A stretch of DNA of 64,000 bases, taken from positions 1 through 64,000 of the forward strand of contig JAFGJX010000120.1 in NCBI GenBank assembly GCA_016928865.1. The letters are read 5' to 3'. The notes under the pieces are model-generated. The model was not told the origin of the DNA and made no database searches. It was given only the letters and a program-made list of their open reading frames with translations. The translations under genes and the position numbers were made by a program. This DNA comes from Spirochaetota bacterium (GTDB lineage Bacteria > Spirochaetota > UBA4802 > UBA5550). This document shows positions 62,436 through 64,000 of the stretch, piece by piece (position 1 is the stretch's first letter; each line of letters starts with the position of its first letter).

Positions 62436-62960
62436 GGCGGGTGTGCGTTACAATCAATTTCACTCTATTTCAAGTCTATCCCAACAGGTTTATCACGCGC
62501 CGATATGATTCGCGGCCTGCGGAACGCGGACAAAATTGCTGCTAAATTACATTGTTATTCTCATTTCACTTTAAAATACACATATGAATGTATAGCATTA
62601 ATTACACTTCTAGCAACTTTGTATCATTTAATTTTAATTAAAAACAGGCAATTTTCTGATGCATCAATTTTATGCAAGATAAATAATATATAAAATGATA
62701 ATTTAAAATTATCTTTTAATTTTAAAGAAGATTTGTTGCTATGCTATATTTTTAAATATGCTTTTTATAGAACGAAGACTCTAAAAAGCCCTCCCGCCGG
62801 GGCTTCCCGGCGAGCGTGAAATGCAGTTTCGCAACAAATTTAAATTTATTTTTGAAAATATAAGCAAATAACATATATCGGTTGTTTGTTTTTCTGTTGT
62901 TTGCATTATATGGCACAATAATTTATATTATTAATTTTATTATTACTCGGGGTAAACGCC
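62436..62960. other. AT-rich leader region before a surface lipoprotein, no gene
   Basis: These 525 bases are much more AT-rich than the flanks. A perfect palindrome GATAATTT-A-AAATTATC lies at 62697-62713. A GC-rich stem CGCCGGG-gctt-CCCGGCG (62795-62812) is followed by GCGTGAAATGCAGTTTCGC, a second possible hairpin. Open frames here (for example 62505-62693) have no Shine-Dalgarno or family. The region looks like a long 5' leader or transferred DNA before the lipoprotein at 62961. Confidence 0.6.
62795..62812. promoter_or_regulatory. perfect 7-bp GC hairpin in lipoprotein leader
   Basis: CGCCGGG (62795-62801) and CCCGGCG (62806-62812) pair around GCTT. It is the only GC-rich element in the AT-rich leader, about 150 bases before ATG 62961. 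It may be an attenuator or regulatory RNA stem; no known riboswitch class is recognised. Confidence 0.45.
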
Positions 62961-64000
62961 ATGAAACGCTTATCTCCACGCATTATTATCGCTTTAATTA
63001 TTCTCTCATTAACATTTTCATGCTCCAACAGCGGCGGCAGTTCCGCAAAATCAAATACCTCTTCTGGTTTGGACAGTGATTCGGTTACCACGATGATGCT
63101 CGTGACGCTCGGGAGCCGGATTATGGAGATGATATTCGGTTCCGGCAATGCTCCCGTACTGAACGACCTCGTGATAACCAGCACGGATCCGACTTCCATC
63201 ACGCTCTCGCAGCCGACCCTTGCGAAAAAGGGAGAACCTTCGCCGGCGGTACGCGCATTTATCGGGATCAGCGGCAACATTATGAGCTATGCCGGGGTAA
63301 TCTTCAACTACCAGCAGGGCCCGATTGACGTGTCTCAATCGGGATGCGTATTTGAGGATCTGGAGCCGGGTACAACATACACGATCATGGTCGTGGCGTA
63401 TAACGACAATGGGTTTTCAGTAGTTCAGATAATGCAGCGCACGAGCCTGATCCCGCCGGTCCTGAACAGCCTCTCCATAGGGTTTTCCAGTTCAACATCG
63501 ATACTGCTGAACCAGCCGACCTTCGCCACTGCCGGCAATCCGGCACCCACGGTGGAGGCCTACATCGGATACAATGACACCATCACGGTATCAGGCTCAA
63601 CGGTGAGCAACTGGCTTCAGGGCCCGACCGACGTCTCCATGTACTCCTGTCAATTTTGGGGCCTGACCCCGAATGAAACGTATAAAATAATCGTCGTGGC
63701 GGAAAATGACGAAGGATATTCGGTGCAGCAGATAATCCAGAGCACATCGGGCATCGCGCCGGTTTTGAGCAGCCTGTCGGTATCCGGGTATGATACTGAA
63801 TCCATCACGCTCGCGCGGCCGACCTTTTCCACGGCCGGCAACCCGGCGCCGACGGTACAGGCCTACATCGGGCTTACCGGCTCCATCTCGGTTTCCGGCT
63901 CGGTGGTGAGCGGCTCAACGCTCGAGGGTCCGATAGACGTATCGGCTGCCGGATACCAATTCGGCGATCTGGATATCGAGACATCATACACCATCATCGT
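62961..64000 (+). CDS. surface lipoprotein with tandem Fn3/Ig-like repeats (3' end outside window)
   Basis: The open frame runs from ATG 62961 to the right edge (346 full codons); GGGGT lies 8 bases before the start. The signal peptide ends in LTFSCSN, with the Cys at about residue 20. After a Ser/Gly-rich spacer, three repeats of about 100 residues begin with APVLNDL, PPVLNSLSIG and APVLSSLSVSG. Later ones share AGNPAPTVEAYIG and a GPTDVS or GPIDVS turn. Each ends with a TTYTIMVVAYND-like strand. This looks like a fibronectin type III or Ig-like surface adhesin of spirochaetes. More repeats likely follow. Confidence 0.85.
   Translation, partial: MKRLSPRIIIALIILSLTFSCSNSGGSSAKSNTSSGLDSDSVTTMMLVTLGSRIMEMIFGSGNAPVLNDLVITSTDPTSITLSQPTLAKKGEPSPAVRAFIGISGNIMSYAGVIFNYQQGPIDVSQSGCVFEDLEPGTTYTIMVVAYNDNGFSVVQIMQRTSLIPPVLNSLSIGFSSSTSILLNQPTFATAGNPAPTVEAYIGYNDTITVSGSTVSNWLQGPTDVSMYSCQFWGLTPNETYKIIVVAENDEGYSVQQIIQSTSGIAPVLSSLSVSGYDTESITLARPTFSTAGNPAPTVQAYIGLTGSISVSGSVVSGSTLEGPIDVSAAGYQFGDLDIETSYTII

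Noticed and set aside
62505-62693. Possible small gene in the AT-rich region
   Set aside because: No ribosome-binding site, no family, and composition matches its non-coding surroundings.
62882-63079. Frame overlapping the start of the repeat lipoprotein
   Set aside because: It runs in another frame of the clear lipoprotein gene at 62961.

Overview
The window is about 57% GC by eye and fully bacterial. It probably comes from an uncultivated, free-living spirochaete (Spirochaetota). That is an inference from a FlbB/MotE-like periplasmic-flagellum gene at the left edge, many lipoproteins with loose lipoboxes (FCSC, FGC, FSC), a FecR-domain lipoprotein, a short SMC without a normal hinge, and an SpoIIE-type phosphatase with a 7TM input domain. 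No rRNA, tRNA, CRISPR array, prophage or transposase was seen. The window is chromosomal housekeeping DNA mixed with envelope and accessory genes.

Layout. 1-8.9 kb: lytic transglycosylase (cut by the window edge), FlbB-like protein, diguanylate cyclase with an I-site, engB-rimI, an enoyl-CoA hydratase, a small DMT protein, an HTH-ferredoxin protein behind a perfect palindrome, and an M24 peptidase-efp-DUF2273-TPR operon. 9-18.5 kb (minus strand): a sensor phosphatase, an acyl-CoA ligase, malQ-tspO and a UPF0182 membrane protein, separated by repeat-bearing spacers. 18.7-24 kb: aminotransferase, SDR, an unknown AT-rich gene, a condensation-fold protein and a GNAT-like protein. 24.3-31 kb: EF-G-like GTPase, a sugar nucleotidyltransferase coupled to a TonB-like protein, and a YihY membrane protein with a beta-propeller inserted in it. 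31.2-35.4 kb: rpsU with a 47-bp palindromic terminator, rarA, a transglutaminase-like protein, pyrE and a lipoprotein. 35.8-42.8 kb: smc, an unknown coiled-coil protein, an acidic zinc-ribbon protein coupled to uvrA. 42.9-48.2 kb: three lipoproteins, a tandem-repeat spacer, a TPR-NHL-vWA exported protein and pcm. 48.3-55.8 kb (minus strand): an acyltransferase, then a three-gene trans-envelope cluster (predicted outer-membrane/coiled-coil/Cys-rich protein, TolQ/ExbB-type channel, ExbD-like TM plus vWA protein), an esterase-fold pseudoenzyme, a membrane protein and a HEAT-repeat protein. 55.9-64 kb: a possible glycosyltransferase, small proteins, DUF937 and DUF4332 proteins, a CaCA exchanger, an EamA transporter, an AT-rich 525-base leader and a repeat-rich lipoprotein cut by the right edge.

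The best candidate for an undescribed system is the minus-strand trio at 49734-53130. A proton-channel pair would power a periplasmic vWA domain, and the co-transcribed partner combines a barrel-like region, a roughly 200-residue coiled coil and a 14-cysteine module. Second is the YihY-propeller protein at 28708-30999. Third is a dispersed dyad element (CCGATA-gt-TATCGG) found at several loci, which expands into a 21-bp tandem array at 45237-45341.

Call reliability: conserved enzymes and translation/repair genes are firm. Assignments for envelope and hypothetical proteins rest on motifs and topology read by eye. No database search or structure prediction was run.
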